A DNA stretch of 64,000 bases from Parelaphostrongylus tenuis (Eukaryota > Nematoda > Chromadorea > Rhabditida > Metastrongylidae): NCBI GenBank assembly GCA_019055375.1, contig JAHQIW010000158.1:62001-126000 (forward strand). Direction: 5' to 3'. Below are positions 54,501 through 64,000 of this stretch, in pieces. The notes under the pieces are model-generated. The model was not told the DNA's origin. It worked only from the letters and a program-made list of their open reading frames with translations, and did no database searches. The stretch's first letter is position 1. Each line of letters opens with the position of its first letter. The translations under genes and the position numbers were made by a program.

Positions 54501-57500
54501 TGGAATCCGCCCTTTGAATTTGAAAAAGTCTTATGATGACTTGGAAGTATGCCACATTTTAATTGACAGACAGTTGTATGGATATTGATGCTACAATATT
54601 ACCTCAAAAGGAAACTTTTACCCACTTTTTAGCCGCTGATGTTCCATGTAAACAACATGAAAGTCCTTTTCTTCGTTGTAGAGAATTCTCGCTGTCGACG
54701 AATTGGCGGTGTTCAGAAAACATCCTCTACTTTGTGCGAAGAAAGTGATCGATTTGCAAGCGAATTCCTTAAAGTGTAACGAAATAATCGCAACATGTTA
54801 ATTTGTTTGTAAAGCGATCATATTTACGAAATTTTGCAGCAATGTGAAAAGATATGCCAGAAAAGTGACAGCAACTTTGCTTCTGAGTGAATTTTTTTCA
54901 TTTCCTACTCAACTATGGCTTTTCTCTGGGCTTTACGTGAAAAGCAATTTACTCAACTAGATCAAATGGTTATTATAGGCCGATTTTTGGATCGGATTCT
55001 TGTTGGGAAGTTATAGATGTTTTGAAGAGAAGCCAAAACCAAATCTACGTCATCCTTTGGCATGTAAAGAAGTTCAATTTATAGATGTATACAGCGAACT
55101 TTGTGACTGATGCAATGGCGTAGACACTGTAGTTCGTCACCAGCTTCCACTATCTTCTCTGAGTTGCTGTCCAAAAATCTATTTCTGTACATTTGCACCA
55201 CTAATCTAGATCTTGCACCTGAATTTTTTTGTTTTGATTAATCGAATAATCGAGAAAATACTTACAGTGATGGTTTTAAAATAGGAAACCTACTTGGTAC
55301 GCATACTTTTCGAAAAATAGTATTCTGGTTATCGATGTGTCCGTGAAAATCATCAATGTTTATTGATAGACACCAAGCTTTGTTCACTAGAACACCTGAA
55401 AGCAAAAAGGAAGTTTCAAGTCGGAGAACCTAGTCATTTATGGCTACAGAATCCTTTAGGGAGATCTATAAACTCGCTGAGTTTGAATGCCGAAAAAAAC
55501 GGTCAAAAGTTTACATCTACGAAAACTAATGTTGTTCGTTATAAAATCTCTTATCTCGTATGCCGCTCATTAGAAATCATAGCACTACCCTGAGATTTCA
55601 ACGCTCCCAGTAGAAGAGCATAGGTTGACGTTAATTAATCCCTAAGGGGTCGCCACGCATTCGCCTTCAATTTTCGACTTATCATGCGAGTTCCCTCTGC
55701 TTTTATATTGTAGATAGTTTCTTCATTTTCGGACCGTTATTTGACCAATCGTTAAAATCACTAGTTATATGTGACGTCCTGGAAGAATTGAAATCACGAG
55801 GCAGTAAACCTACTTCCCATTCATTGCTGTAGTTACATCAGAGGGCACTACAGCAGCGCTACTTTAGGATTCTGCAAGTTCTAAAAAAGCGATATTTAGA
55901 AAACTCTTTCAAACTCTCCACTGTGGTGAGAAAATGGCAGCCTACATCACAGCCTAACCTATGCACCAAGCAGATGAACTTTCAAAGAGTACAAGGCTGA
56001 GGATTTATTCGCTGTCCCACTTGTTGAGCAAGCATGAGTTGTTAAAACACTTTATTCACACATGCTAACGTTTCTGAGATCTCGCCTTTTTCAGAGCCTC
56101 AAAGGTCACAATCGCAGAGGAAACAAAACAACTACTCAGTACATTTACTGTTTTCTTTGAGTCTTGCAGTCAATAATCAAGGAGAAAACGAACCGTACAG
56201 AGCTCACAGATTGTTACTGCATCTGTCTCATTACAGATGGCTGTCTTACAAACTTTGAGATCATTACTATATCAGTATATGATAATCAGGAAGTAGGATC
56301 ATTAACAGAATCGTAGAAGAAAGAAAACAGGCCGTTTTCTAAGCTTTACTTCACGCAATACGGCCCCATCAACAAATAAAATATAATTGATGGCAAATGT
56401 CGGATATTTTTCAAAGCCCCTAATTACTATCGCCAAAGAGGTGTCCCTCTTAGCTTACTGAAATACAAAAATGTATGCGAGAAGTTCAAGAACTGATATG
56501 GTCAAAATCTTGGACTGCCCACTAATGATAAAAGGGAAAAGCTTTTAGTGATATCAGTAGAAAATTGTCTGATGATATAATATCTTGGAGCTGATTATAT
56601 GTATGTGTATATATATTTGCAGGCGGCGCCGTAGCCGAGTGGCTGTGATATTTGTCACTGCTCCAGAGACGAACCCCTCTAACGCTCTCCGCCATTCAAC
56701 AACCGAACGCTCTACGGAAAGTCACAGTCAGGTTATCTTCGAGATTGCATGGAGGCGCACTCAACTAGTATTGTACAACGTTCAAGAAGAAGAAGACCTA
56801 AAATTGAAGTGAATGCTAGAAGTACTGAGATCAGCGCAGTGCAAAAGCATTGTGAAGACGAATGGTAAAGTGTCACGTACCTATTTGATAAGTTTTCAAA
56901 GTTGACAAGAAATATTGAACAATGAGTTGGTCAATGCAGCAATAATAACAATTTGAAGACGTGTGATATTACTTGACACAGAGTCCAATTATTACCATGT
57001 CTAGTCTTTCACTTGATCAAAAGAACCCGTTAGTAAATTCTTTGGTTCAACCCACTGTTGACGGATCGAAGGACAGAAGAGCACGACTTTAACTCAAATA
57101 ATTATTTAGTTAATCAGTGCTTCATCTAATGAGCAGAAGCGAGGCTCCTGATTAGTAGAATTCATTGAATACAATTCAGTACAGTAATAGTGGTTGACGT
57201 TACAATATATCTCCATGTTTAGAGTCTTTTACTGTTTTTGAGTCTTCAAATTGTTCACTGAAGACAAGTCTCACACAGCTCCCCTATGGAGGAGAAAGAA
57301 CATCCCTACTTATGCAGAATTCTGCGTGGTTTGTCCGTAAAACTCAACAACGTAATTTATCTAAGTCCAATTGTGAGCCCTCAAACATTTTTAGACGTCT
57401 ACATAACGCGCTTCTGACAGTGTAAAACTTAGAATGAATAGTTGAGAACTGAAAATAACAGGTAGTAGTGATTATATTGTTTCGTCCGCAATAACTAGAG

Positions 57501-58063
57501 TGGGAATCGATTTGTTCAGTTGTTAAACCAAATATTTTTTTGCTAAACACACCGCGATGATGAATCGCAAAAATACGTTATTCAATGGACGATTCAGGTA
57601 CAATACTCCTTAACAACGTCTCATTCCACACAGCCATTTATCTCTGACTTCTGCGATATAATCGGCTTTGGTAGTATTAAGCAACCTCTTTTCTTAAAGC
57701 TACCTAACATGAATGCCACAAAAATTTTTGCAATTAGTGATAACCCCAAACTCTTTTTTACACAAAGTAAACTCATGATTTAACTGATTTCTGGAAAAAT
57801 GATCAAAAATTATGTTTGAAAGAAGACAAAGGCATGTAGAGAAATATCACATTAGCTATAAAAATTACATATTTTGGTGATGCATAGCGAAAACTGACCT
57901 GTGCAGTTTGATAAAGCACAGTAATCGTAGCAGTAGGAGCCGCTTTCAGGCTGATCGATGACAAGATTCCTGAGAGGAAAACAGCTTCTGTGCCACTGGG
58001 GCAAACCTCGGATTGGCACCTTGGTACGAAATACAGCAGTGTCGTTGCGAGAAGCCACTTCAT
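42515..58063 (-). CDS. Secreted PAN and ZP domain protein (NOAH/LET-653-like), probably disrupted
   Basis: Minus-strand exons with good splice sites encode, in order, a signal peptide (57899-58063) and three cysteine-rich PAN/apple-like modules (53341-53572, 51083-51341, 48575-48964). A basic linker (47950-48056), the start of a ZP domain (47806-47892), a ZP C-terminal half (43224-43360) and a possible final ZP piece (42515-42623) follow. In nematodes this architecture belongs to apical extracellular matrix proteins that line cuticle and ducts. Phases agree across 53572-53341, 51341-51083 and 48710-47806. Other exons are missing, notably between 57.9 and 53.6 kb, around 49-51 kb and between 47.8 and 43.4 kb, so the model is partial. 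It could be two genes. A 1-nt frameshift at about 48675 and a ribozyme insertion at 42609 suggest a pseudogene, or an assembly error in the first case. Confidence 0.6.
42769..42805 (-). ncRNA. Minimal hammerhead ribozyme, family D copy 1
   Basis: On the minus strand, stem I is ggct/agcc and core strand 1 is CTGAAGA; position 7 is free. Stem II is ggc/gcc after an unpaired T, with loop gaaccgt. Core strand 2 is GAAA and stem III is reduced to the palindrome acgt. Cleavage is predicted after GTA. Such tiny stem III ribozymes are known from Penelope-like elements, where they act as dimers. Confidence 0.6.
42933..42969 (+). ncRNA. Minimal hammerhead ribozyme, family D copy 2 (core mutated)
   Basis: Same layout as copy 1 on the opposite strand, but the first core base is T (TTGAAGA) and stem II has ccttgcc. 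It is probably inactive. Confidence 0.5.
43224..43360 (-). CDS. PAN-ZP gene: 5' part of ZP C-terminal half
   Basis: 137 nt between acceptor TTTAG and donor GTAAGC. It reads AVTLGQNFDLKID, YTLAKCVAFSTDG and ENITLVENG. The order LG..L.i, then C.A....g, then i.LVeNG is the conserved ZP-C core that precedes the next cysteine. This is the most recognisable ZP exon. Confidence 0.7.
43440..47330. other. Long PAN-ZP intron region with R1 repeats
   Basis: R1-type repeat blocks occupy about 43990-44640 and 46450-47330. The latter includes the empty site at 47115-47127 for the family A ribozyme element. The middle of the ZP domain should be encoded here if the gene is whole, but I could not find it. 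44640-46450 holds no recognised feature. Confidence 0.4.
47806..48056 (-). CDS. PAN-ZP gene: basic linker and start of ZP domain
   Basis: Exon 47950-48056 completes a split codon and reads VPAFEGIGS, then a very basic stretch KLKKPQKLRKPKRRK. Exon 47806-47892 follows in phase 0 with EVGVEVQTICHYDTIIVK, which has the cysteine and strand pattern at the N-terminal edge of ZP domains. The basic stretch could be a protease-processing site; that is inference. Confidence 0.6.
48575..48964 (-). CDS. PAN-ZP gene: third PAN module with a 1-nt frameshift
   Basis: Exon 48805-48964 reads KFWDTSLHELIPAVL, KCLSNDRGMTVEK and TECLQLCLTHPMK, the first half of a PAN domain. Exon 48575-48710 continues SCEAVDFYK but meets a stop. 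Shifting by one base at the aaaa run near 48675 restores NGLCRLLSSMTVAKTRDSE and SECRHFELNVIAF, the second half. The needed base is one A in a homopolymer. It is either a real null mutation or a consensus error. Confidence 0.7.
49295..49375 (+). ncRNA. Degenerate hammerhead-like motif
   Basis: It has gtgcta then CTGATGA at 49300, and GAAA then, further on, GTC and tagcac at 49360-49372, so stem I pairs perfectly and the cleavage triplet is the canonical GTC. The 47-nt segment in the stem II position does not fold next to the core, and stem III has a G/G mismatch. It is a decayed or rearranged copy. Confidence 0.3.
49430..50040 (-). pseudogene. Mariner transposase relic
   Basis: The minus strand encodes CGYSTVACYLIEMGYRKVM and PYALTP (N-terminal half), then jumps to ATIIADVYTEQFQKLAATVREKR. 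CKVDSPNFGETG and LFRELEHLWERNFK follow, and the terminal YVNDHDGDFI end lies near 49440 in another frame. This is the block order of mariner transposases. A central deletion removes the first catalytic Asp region and the PYSPDLAP block is damaged. Confidence 0.8.
50083..50160. repeat. TATA/TATG-type microsatellite
   Basis: An imperfect (TATG/TATA)n run of about 78 bases that abuts the RTE fragment. Confidence 0.85.
50160..50465 (+). mobile_element. Internally deleted RTE copy
   Basis: It starts with the RT finger block VIHKRGDRRDRCNYRLICLL and LHKLLAKI (50170-50270). After LEKHL it goes, in other frames, to CWGPHVSWRPSVQVSR (50410-50455), the extreme C-terminus. About 400-500 residues of the RT domain between them are missing. 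Confidence 0.7.
51083..51341 (-). CDS. PAN-ZP gene: second PAN-like module (two exons)
   Basis: Exons 51232-51341 and 51083-51167 are joined across a 64-bp intron (GTAAGC..TTTCAG) in phase. They encode VFENTCNHPLERC, SYGGEAPSVRVNCLKK and CIADLHCNFAYIKNGICV, and end KLPK at a GTAATT donor. The C-x3-C-x5-C pattern followed by NGIC matches the first module's layout. Confidence 0.7.
51465..51540. repeat. (AT)n microsatellite
   Basis: About 76 bases of alternating AT with two small interruptions. Confidence 0.95.
51597..51692 (-). mobile_element. tRNA-hairpin element, tRNA mostly deleted
   Basis: Arms 'ccagtgatgtaaaatggtgtgcaaag' and its imperfect reverse at 51664-51691 enclose, on the minus strand, 'gagtaagatctgggtaaattccagctgacgca'. 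This matches the 3' half of the tRNA-like sequence at 3232-3265; the 5' half is lost. Confidence 0.6.
51700..53340. other. Intron-like stretch of the PAN-ZP locus
   Basis: Two exon-like minus segments can be seen: 52736-52775, which contains a stop, and about 52015-52075 with KPEWCVVTGKESSKG. Neither can be placed in phase. The rest holds no recognised feature. Confidence 0.3.
53341..53572 (-). CDS. PAN-ZP gene: first PAN/apple-like module (three exons)
   Basis: The exons are 53523-53572, 53421-53463 and 53341-53405, with introns of 59 and 15 bases as drawn. The 15-base gap (53406-53420) is far below a normal intron, so either the reading continues differently there or the middle donor is misplaced. 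The product reads LRGEAMLVNVSDGYES, then CLARCSSDCDYVAY, then KCFLITYDPNG. The C-x3-C-x3-C spacing followed by another cysteine is PAN-like. A possible next exon (52736-52775) hits a stop. Confidence 0.6.
53725..53817 (+). CDS. Possible single exon, unrecognised
   Basis: It lies between acceptor ATTATTGCAG and donor GTACAG. One frame reads RQVLRHEPYPFMDHEKHF and VSRRGMSSLTQ, which looks protein-like. A second frame also stays open and continues through the GC-rich stretch to 54065. Strand and frame are uncertain, and it lies inside the opposite-strand PAN-ZP locus. Confidence 0.25.
54070..57890. other. PAN-ZP intron 1 region; SINE stubs
   Basis: It contains a tRNA-like A-box phrase at 54355-54385 ('tggcggagtggttagcgatgc'), a SINE S2 stub at 55618-55690, and a SINE S1 at 56622. 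A minus-strand segment near 57365-57440 (SALCRRLKMFEGSQLDLDK) has an acceptor TTTTCAG and could be exon 2, but no donor fits. Confidence 0.35.
56622..56830 (+). mobile_element. SINE S1 copy
   Basis: The head reads gcgccgtagccgagtggctgtgat, a tRNA-like A box. 'ctctccgccattcaacaac', 'ttcgagattgcatggaggcgc' and a gaagaagaaga tail follow. About 210 bp. Confidence 0.7.
57899..58063 (-). CDS. PAN-ZP gene exon 1 (signal peptide)
   Basis: 55 codons start at ATG 58061-58063 and end at a GTCAGT donor in phase 0. MKWLLATTLLYFVPRCQS is a clear signal peptide, followed by EVCPSGTEAVF with the first cysteine of the mature chain. Confidence 0.65.
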
Positions 58064-58075
58064 TTACTCCCAGTT

Positions 58076-58082
58076 CCCTAAA
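58076..58082 (-). promoter_or_regulatory. Likely trans-splice acceptor before the PAN-ZP start
   Basis: On the minus strand the sequence reads acatttttag, then ggaactgggagtaa, then the ATG. A T-rich AG acceptor 14 bases before the start codon, with no upstream exon needed, is what spliced-leader addition uses in nematodes. An ordinary intron in the 5' UTR is the alternative. Confidence 0.45.
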
Positions 58083-58959
58083 AATGTTCAGGAATAAAAT
58101 GAATTAAATAGACACTCACAAGATGAGACAATAGCAATGACGGAGGTGGTATGTAAAGCGAGTAAGTTGTGATGCTTCCATGAATCCGCTCATTCGGAAT
58201 TGGGAGTCTTTGCAGATAAGGGCGGTTGAAGGTATGATGAAGCTGTAAGAACTGTGAAGTATCATCTTAGTACTCTTTTCAGCAAAACAGATCTGGAAAT
58301 ACTCTTTGATTTTGCCGAGATCTAAATCATAGTCAGCCTAGACGAGGTAGTCAAACCATTCATTGTAGGCATATTATAAAACCACTCCTGGCCATTATGC
58401 CACACTTTTATCTTTCGAAAGGTTAATTTCCATAACTGGAAATCTCAATTTGTACTCTTATTTCTCATAACAATTTTTAGCTAATGCTCAACGTTTGAGT
58501 GGTTAACGCTGAGTCTGAACGGAAACCTCAGCGATGAAAGTGTGGATTGACGGAGACAAGAGCACTGACCTGCAACATAATTTCCAAAAGTTACAGCGAG
58601 AGGACGACGTTTTTGGAACTACAGTAAACATGGAAGCATGTTCATATTAGATGTATATCAGAAAATTGAATGCTTATATGCTAATTTTAATAACAAATAA
58701 AAAACAATCATGCGCATACACTCATTCTTTAATTATTACAATATTTGACAATGGATCTCTGATTTAGCAGATAAGAATAAGCCCAAATTTAGCGAATGAA
58801 TATAATTCACTTCATGAGCTCTTTTCAAGTCGTTTCTTTTCAAAATTGGCGCAATTCTCATACTGTAGTTCTGAACCTTGTAATTCTGTATTGATTAATG
58901 ATTATCGAACCTTTATTTTGTGAAAGACATCTTCATTTTATCGAAAACTACCGAAGAAA

Positions 58960-59735
58960 CAGAGACGATGCTTAATGAACTCAACTAACGAGAAAAAAAG
59001 ATTGGGTTACTCATAATCAGGACAAAGACACAGTTTTTGGAGCATGGTGCGAAGATGAGCAAATCGAATTGGATGGTTCTGATTAAGGAGACCGACCTGT
59101 ATGTGTATCGTGGACGTATAATGAACATGGAGAGCAACGTCAAGAAGGAACTAGACAGAAGAATGAGGGTAGCACAAGTCGCATTTCGGCCTCTCAAAGA
59201 AGACATAGAGCAGATCCCAAACTCCGCTCTCATCTTTTCGATTCAACTGCTCGCTCTGTTATGCGCCAGACGGGTGAGCCAATATTACAACCACGTCAAG
59301 AAGTCTGCGCATCACCGACAGAACGCTCCAGTGAAATCTTCCAAAATTCAATCGGCACTCATAACGTCTAGCCGGTTTGCGTAGCTCAGATTCATGATCC
59401 ATAAATACATACATCGATAGCGAAACACAGATGGACCAGTCATATAGGAAGAAGTACAGATGACAGATGGACGAAAAGGACAGGTAAAGTGGATTCCAAG
59501 AGAATTCGAGCGTCCTCCTGAAAGACAAACGATGTGCAGACTTGCTTGTGGCTGACGTCAACCATATACAGCCGCAGATGACACCGAGTTTGAATCACGG
59601 AATGGAACTCGCATGCGTCACCATGCTCCGAACAGACTACCGCCATGAACGACAGTTGCGCGAGAGAGAAACCAATGGAAACTATGTTAGAGATTGCACT
59701 ACTAATGAAGACAAGCCGTCCAAGTATCCAAGTGA
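58960..59735 (+). mobile_element. RTE-type fragment (second subfamily)
   Basis: Plus-strand blocks occur in order: a 'KKRLGY..' RT region near 58990, then KETDLYVYRGRIMNMESN and KKELDRRMRVAQVAF, then HLFDS-like and TSK-like remnants. A damaged WTKR..WIPREFERPP-like block near 59460-59520 and a PSIQVSK-like end at 59720 follow. Frameshifts are numerous. Confidence 0.75.
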
Positions 59736-59739
59736 GTAA

Positions 59740-61765
59740 GTATTCAATTGGGTATGAGTTACGCTGTAAACTTAGGCTTACATAAGCATGAAATTTAATA
59801 ACAATGCAAAGAGATGTGTAGCTCTTCTATTATATTTCACCATGGGGATCTCAAAATAATATTAACATTGGCACAATTCAATTCACAAAAAAATTTTTTC
59901 CATTATTGTCTTCGCTACATTATCGGAGTCCTCTAAAAGTATACTTACCCAAAAAAAAATTGCTCATAAGCAATAAAGGTGAGGATGTCAAAGAGATATT
60001 TGGTTTATGTATTACGCAACACTTTTTGTAACCCACATGAATCCACTAAATCGCCTACGATTCTAAAATAGATCAAGCTATTTTCTTGCAGAAGGTGTGC
60101 AGCGTACTTCTTCGAGTTTTTTTTTTCGTTCAGCGCTTTTTACGACTTCCTGCTACTTGATTGTTTTGTATACAATCTCTCTAATGCCCTTTATTTTTGA
60201 TTTCATTATATTTTCGAATCAAATAGATGGCAAACTGCCAGAATGTGAAACTGTGTTAGTGCGCAGAGGCATCTTCTCCTATTATAACCTATGACTCATT
60301 TTTCTCGACCACCAAATTATTTCAGAATAAGAAGACAGGAATGATTAGCATGTATTTGATGTTCGAGCTTAGCCACCTAATGAGATTGGCAAATAAGAGA
60401 GCATCCTTGGAATCTTCAATGAGAGTGGCACACTCCAATACTACATTACGAACAGCGTGAATAAATCCTGAGGGTTCATTGACTGAATATCGACTAGGCG
60501 GCATTATATTCTGTTCAAAGATTTCCTTAGGAAGATGTCTATGCTATGAGATTTCAAACATGTCTCAAACAAAACTTATGTATATGTGGTCACAACCGAC
60601 AAAAAGAATCAAAGACAAGTGGGGAAAATGCTAAATATACTTCACGAAAAGAAGTACGGAAGAGTGATTGTGAATGCAACTGAGTGATGGCGAATTTTAT
60701 AGAAAGAGACGAAACTTCGACGTGAAGCGAAGAAATTGCAAAGTTTGAACTTATTTGGTCAATAGTTAACAAGCAAAAACTGTATATCGATAAGCACTTT
60801 ACTCTTTTGTGATTCAATTAATCGTTCAAATTAGGTTATCAAACGTCGGACTCTAAGATTTATTTCGAGTCTTTTTGAGGGATCCTTTTGACATCACATT
60901 TAGATTCATTGACGACCTTATGGAGTTTTCCTTTTAGAAAGTATTTAGGCACAGCTCAAATCGATTTTGCATTTGTTACGCTTTAGCGAAAAATCTTCCA
61001 TATGATACTTTGATTACCGAACGTGACTGAGCATTCAATTTGACCTTATGTTCAGCTGTTCATTAGAGGGTTACCAGGGTGCAAAGTGACTAGGATTGCA
61101 ATGATTCAAAGAGGAGTAGGAGTCAGTAAAGTGAACTTAGTATTAAAAGTTGTCACTTGTTCATCAGAACTGGTACTTATAAATCAATGAAACTATTAAC
61201 GAATGAGCATTTAAAGCAGACACGGTAATCGTCGTTCATTGGGCTGATTGAGTGCTGTGGAACAAGGTGGGTCGAACATGAAAGTTATAGGGCCACGTCA
61301 CGTGTACGGAATGATGGCCCCGATTTGATTGAACGATTCCAGACAAATAACATTTGAACGGGTCAACGGAATCGTGGAAGTTGTCGTCTCAAAGAATTCC
61401 TGAAGCATCGATGCGCAACATTTTCATGCTAATCGGCGTACGACGACATCATGACGAACAACTTTGAAAACTTGATTCAAATGGAGAGATGTAGGGTTTA
61501 CATTGACTCAATTATGTACAACAATTGTTAGCTTTATTGAATGTACCGTGTGATATTACACACTACCGTGTATTTTCAGACCGTCGACTGCAAAGAGAGA
61601 TGATTTACAAGGTCTTGCATGTCTTGATTTACCACTTAAGTCAATTTGGGCATTTTTTATCTATGTAAATCCAACCTTTTTTTCCAAGAAAAACTTCAAC
61701 CTGAACTATTTCTGACGATGCAAAATACGTAGGCATCCTGCATATTCCGATAACTCAGTTAAGAG
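59740..61765. other. No supported gene
   Basis: A plus frame at 60097-60294 follows a CTTGCAG acceptor and has one hydrophobic run, but its start includes a T homopolymer and it lacks support. The rest holds nothing recognised. Confidence 0.35.
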
Positions 61766-61769
61766 TGGG

Positions 61770-61960
61770 AGGGGCAGTGGCCGAAAGGTTGTGATGCTCA
61801 ATGAGGCGCAGTGGGGTCAAAACCCCATCCTTCAATACTCTCCACCAGTCAACAACGTGCCTCTATGAAACGCTATAGCTAGACCATCCTCGAGCTGCCA
61901 GGAGACGCTCTCAACCAGTATTTTACGACGTTTAAGAAGAAGGAGAAGAAAAGAGTTGAA
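61770..61960 (+). mobile_element. SINE S1 copy
   Basis: The head is ggggcagtggccgaaaggttgtgatgc. 'actctccaccagtcaacaac', 'catcctcgagctgccagg' and a tail aagaagaaggagaagaaa follow. It aligns with 56622-56830 along its length. Confidence 0.7.
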
Positions 61961-62573
61961 TGCTAGGAGTACTGGGATCCGCACAGTGAAAAAAAAACCG
62001 TGAGGGTCGGTCAATAAATTGTCAAGATTTGGAATATTTTACGTATCTACGTAACAAGAAGAGTCTTTGAAATGCTTATGAGATGGCACCGTTTTTATCA
62101 TAGCTAGATTTTTTCTCACCAAGTTTCTTCCACAAGTGATAAGTCTAATTCTACATAGGAATAAGTGTACTGGAGCTGATTCAAGCTGTAGCACACTGCA
62201 TCCTGGTGGCCGACTCTAGTGTTTCTTCAAGACGAAAACCTTATCTTCGCGTCTTTACGTTTAAGATGTACTCTTCAATATCACCACAACCCGTACCGTG
62301 TCCGAGAAGACGACTTATTCATGTGGTAGAGCAATTTAGTAACTTTGGATAAATCAGCTTTCTCCGCGTGTCTGTAGATTGCTTCAAAAAGATAATTATG
62401 ATGTGGATAAGGGATACGGTGAAGACAGAGACCATTAAAAAGTAGGAAATATAACGACCGAGTTGCAGTGTTATACGATCATCTGTTGCAATGACAGTCA
62501 CTTTCAAATATTTTTCCTGATCCGATGTAACATTGAAAAGCTTATTTTCTTTCAATCTGCAGGAGCTGCAAAT

Positions 62574-62809
62574 TACAAGCGCTCAACGGTTTGTTGCAGT
62601 GATACTACTCACGAAATTCAACGAAACCTGAAGCCACAACAACAGATGTTTGTTATTGCTCGCTCTGGTTTCGCAACTCCTAAAACCAATTTGGGTTTTT
62701 TCCTAAATCATCTCGCTTTCAGCAAAATTAAGCAGGTCTCAGAGTATTACCTTAACTTTTTATTTGCTGATACAATAGCAGAGCAATGCGTCAAATCGGA
62801 AACGTAGTG
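62574..62809 (+). CDS. Possible terminal exon, unrecognised
   Basis: An acceptor TTTCAATCTGCAG precedes an open frame of 78 codons ending in TAG at 62807-62809. It contains CCSDTTHEIQRNLKPQQQM, FVIARSGFATPKTNLGFFL and KIKQVSEYYLNFLFA. The sequence is soluble and looks protein-like, but I cannot name a family and see no matching upstream exon. Confidence 0.3.
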
Positions 62810-64000
62810 ACGGTTCGAGTCCTTGGCACGGAGATATTGGTTCCAAGTTCTGCTTGCATTTCAGAATTTTATTGTTATACATCTCTAATAATTATATCTT
62901 ACTTTTGAATTGATATTTTCATTAAGTAGTATTTCATTCTACAAGCCATTCCAAGCGAGTATTACTCCATTTGAAAACATATTTTATTTTCAAATCTAAT
63001 TTGTTCTGAACATGTAACCATATTCAGTTTTCAGATAATTAAAGGTAGATCTAATTAGATAAAAAAGCATCTCAAGTTTCGCTCATCATCCGTATCGGTA
63101 GAAGGGAAGGAAACCTATGATTGTACTTATATCAACCTTGAGTCTTCTGATTCACAAAACGTGTCAGGAATGTTCAAGAGATCAACTGAGTTATGGAGCA
63201 AGATTGTATCACCTCCTTAGCCTACATACATAAATTTATCCAACAACAGCAATTTGCTTCACCAAGCCAGTGATCAATTGAGGAAAGCGATGCTAACATA
63301 TTCAAAAAGCACCATCTCCATGGGATTCTTATAGCGGTGTTGATAATGACAGCTCTCAACTTCAATCAACGTATCTCAGACTGAAGTGAATTAGATCACT
63401 TGCAATAAACACACCACAATTCATTGACCTTTCCTTGCAGCGAAAAGCTTTCCACACAGATATTCAAACCCAAGTTTACCAGAACTTATGTGTTAGACTT
63501 ACTGATTATAAATTCACTAAATTATGCGGGCTGTCGCACTTATACTTTCCGATGCCATCTTTCCAGAACCTTCTAAACCTACTGTGCCTGTGTTACGGTC
63601 GACAATTTGTGGAAAGCAATTTGTTCACAGAATGTCGTCCACTAAAGTCACCTGCTATGTAGTGTTCGATACGAAGTATTAATCGATATAAATGCTTCTA
63701 GGTACTGTTTCATAACTTACGCTAGTTTTTTAACAATGAAAATTGTATATTTTAACTGAAACTCCCCTCAGAATGTTAGTACAGAGGGCTCGCAAGAATG
63801 GTGGTATGTGGCGCGTCTCAGATGGCGAACAGGGAAAACTAAACGTGAACCAAAAGCGAGCGTCTCTTTTCAGAGACGTAGGTGGATTCAGGAGATGAGC
63901 TTCCTATCTTCAGCGCCAATTTGACAGAATTCTATCTCTACGAGTCAAGCCGGCCAAAAGCCTGCAAACAAGCGGCTGGGAAGTACATGGGAGGCGGTTA
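62810..64000. other. No supported gene; one exon-like ORF
   Basis: A frame at 63441-63662 follows a TTCCTTGCAG acceptor and reads RKAFHTDIQTQVYQNLCVRL before ending in TAG. Another frame from the same acceptor is also open for about 45 codons, so I cannot choose. The last 200 bases have higher GC and no ORF. Confidence 0.3.

Overview
This window is eukaryotic nuclear DNA, most likely from a clade V (strongylid or hookworm-like) nematode. It is AT-rich and gene-poor. Its coding exons are short, separated by introns of about 100 bp to 4 kb, and use GT..AG splice sites with TTTCAG-type acceptors. The gene families are also nematode-like: a serpentine chemoreceptor, a PAN plus ZP apical-matrix protein, RTE-type retrotransposon debris and mariner/Tc1 relics. 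I saw no rRNA, CRISPR or bacterial-type operon.

Layout. 0-10 kb is repeats: a minus-strand RTE fragment (2.1-3.5 kb) split by a tRNA-hairpin insertion, a large hammerhead-ribozyme element (5.6-6.5 kb), tRNA-derived SINEs and a second tRNA-hairpin insertion (8.7 kb). 10.2-15.8 kb holds a decayed copy of a 7TM chemoreceptor gene. A better-preserved paralogue runs from 20739 to 33572 on the plus strand. It has seven exons that join in phase to 314 codons and end in a TM7 NPLLYL motif. Its introns hold SINE and RTE fragments and three ribozyme-bearing elements. 36-42.5 kb is Tc1/mariner and RTE debris. From 42.5 to 58.06 kb the minus strand carries scattered exons of a secreted protein with a signal peptide, three PAN/apple-like modules, a basic linker and a ZP domain, resembling the NOAH/LET-653 class. 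One PAN exon has a 1-nt frameshift in an A run, and a ribozyme element lies at a ZP exon. 58.9-64 kb is an RTE fragment, a SINE and a few unassigned exon-like ORFs.

Most notable is the number of hammerhead ribozymes. I count about 13 copies with recognisable cores (CUGAUGA, CUGACGA or CUGAAGA plus GAAA), of which roughly six look fully intact. They sit in five composite elements belonging to four sequence families (A, B, C, D below). Every element combines units in opposite orientations. Four are bounded by direct repeats of 11-16 bp that look like target-site duplications, and one has an empty paralogous site elsewhere in the window. This resembles non-autonomous Penelope-like or retrozyme-like elements; no reverse transcriptase for them is present here. 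A second, smaller set of insertions carries a tRNA-like cloverleaf inside a perfect or near-perfect inverted repeat, also with 12-15 bp duplications.
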